Assembly: GCA_947646585.1 (NCBI GenBank) | Contig: CANSHD010000002.1 | Coordinates: 62,001-126,000, forward strand | Origin: an uncultured Alphaproteobacteria bacterium | GTDB lineage: Bacteria > Pseudomonadota > Alphaproteobacteria > Rs-D84 | Length of the DNA stretch: 64,000 nt | Reading direction: 5' to 3' | In this document: in pieces, positions 63,772 through 64,000 of the stretch | Position numbering within the stretch: the stretch's first letter is position 1 | Layout of the letters: each line of letters begins with the position of its first letter | Made by a program: the position numbers and the translations under genes | Notes under the pieces: generated by a model | Seen by the model: the letters and a program-made list of their open reading frames with translations, nothing else | What the model was told of the DNA's origin: nothing | Databases searched by the model: none

Positions 63772-64000
63772 ATGAAAAAAGTATTATGTGGTTCTGTGTT
63801 TGCTTTAATCGCCACCGGTGCAATGGCGGACGGTTTCTATATAAGTCCAAGGGTGGCGTACGGTATAACATCGGCGGATGAATCGCGCGTGGAACATGCC
63901 GCCGTTGACGGTGTGTGGAGCGAGTTTGACGGCAACAAGCATGAGTCTTGGGATGATAAAAACCGTGAATTCGCACCCCAGATGGCCGTCGGATATGATT
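63772..64000 (+). CDS. outer-membrane beta-barrel protein, 5' end only
   Basis: The window ends 76 codons into the gene. It begins with a signal peptide (MKKVLCGSVFALIATGAMA-D), then the first strands of a barrel (GFYISPRVAYGITS, later FAPQMAVGYD), the pattern of OmpA- or opacity-type barrels. ATG at 63772 follows AGGAAG. It lies behind RNA element B, extending the leader family to a surface protein that is not Cys-rich. Confidence 0.8.
   Translation, partial: MKKVLCGSVFALIATGAMADGFYISPRVAYGITSADESRVEHAAVDGVWSEFDGNKHESWDDKNREFAPQMAVGYD

Overview
The window looks like a chromosome segment from an uncultured, anaerobic or fermentative alphaproteobacterium, probably a host-associated (gut-type) lineage. 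This is inferred from the proteins: a one-chain pyruvate:ferredoxin oxidoreductase, a long S2 protein followed by EF-Ts, RodZ, EnvC-like and FtsB-like proteins, and outer-membrane autotransporter and OmpA-type proteins. Genes are dense, promoters are of the sigma-70 type, and most transcription units end in clear intrinsic terminators. No 16S gene is present, so the placement is not proven.

Layout. 1-1.5 kb: end of an OmpA-like protein, a small ORF and a Cys-rich secreted protein. 1.5-9.6 kb: penicillin-binding protein 1C with a giant alpha-2-macroglobulin. 9.8-12.2 kb: a lone serine recombinase and an unusual S8 protease. 12.4-15.1 kb: rpsB, tsf and two small paralogous genes. 15.1-16 kb: non-coding, with two RNA elements and a palindromic repeat. 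16-25.9 kb: tyrS, an EnvC-like protein, a kinase-like phosphotransferase, a Fic-fold protein lacking its catalytic His, a ctpA-type protease and nifJ. 26-38.9 kb: small regulators, secreted Cys-rich proteins, a 1723-aa autotransporter, eno, ssb and rho, interspersed with RNA elements and repeats. 39-42.4 kb: a spanin-like overlapping pair, an unknown protein, an arginase-family hydrolase, a secreted protein and tRNA-Pro. 42.6-49.5 kb: a complete envelope export operon (adaptor, two ATPases, two permeases, TolC-like channel) plus a kinase-like protein. 49.6-59.5 kb: membrane proteins, tRNA-Arg, a TspO-like protein, an FtsB-like protein, dus, rodZ, uvrA, a stand-alone SRP54 M-domain protein and rlmE. 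59.6-64 kb: another secreted protein, rnhA, transketolase, a YgjP-like metallopeptidase and the start of an outer-membrane barrel protein.

The main discovery is a family of eleven structured RNA elements of about 140-240 nt. They lie at 1.25, 15.37, 15.59, 26.08, 27.12, 35.07, 35.71, 35.95, 51.07, 59.62 and 63.54 kb, on both strands. Nearly every copy has its own sigma-70 promoter placing the start of transcription at the first hairpin. It then has a long-range helix, an internal hairpin, three mutually complementary strands that change together between copies, an AU-rich conserved loop, and usually a terminator-like hairpin with a U tract just before a gene. Downstream genes are mostly secreted Cys-rich proteins, an outer-membrane protein and two small DNA-binding-like proteins, while three copies have no evident gene of their own. 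I do not recognise the family; it behaves like an attenuator or riboswitch class that controls surface proteins, and some copies may act as free small RNAs.

A second theme is a family of secreted Cys-rich proteins sharing a C-terminal tail, several of which sit directly behind these RNA elements. Other oddities are the SRP54 M-domain without its GTPase, several enzyme-fold proteins with altered catalytic residues, and dispersed palindromic repeats.
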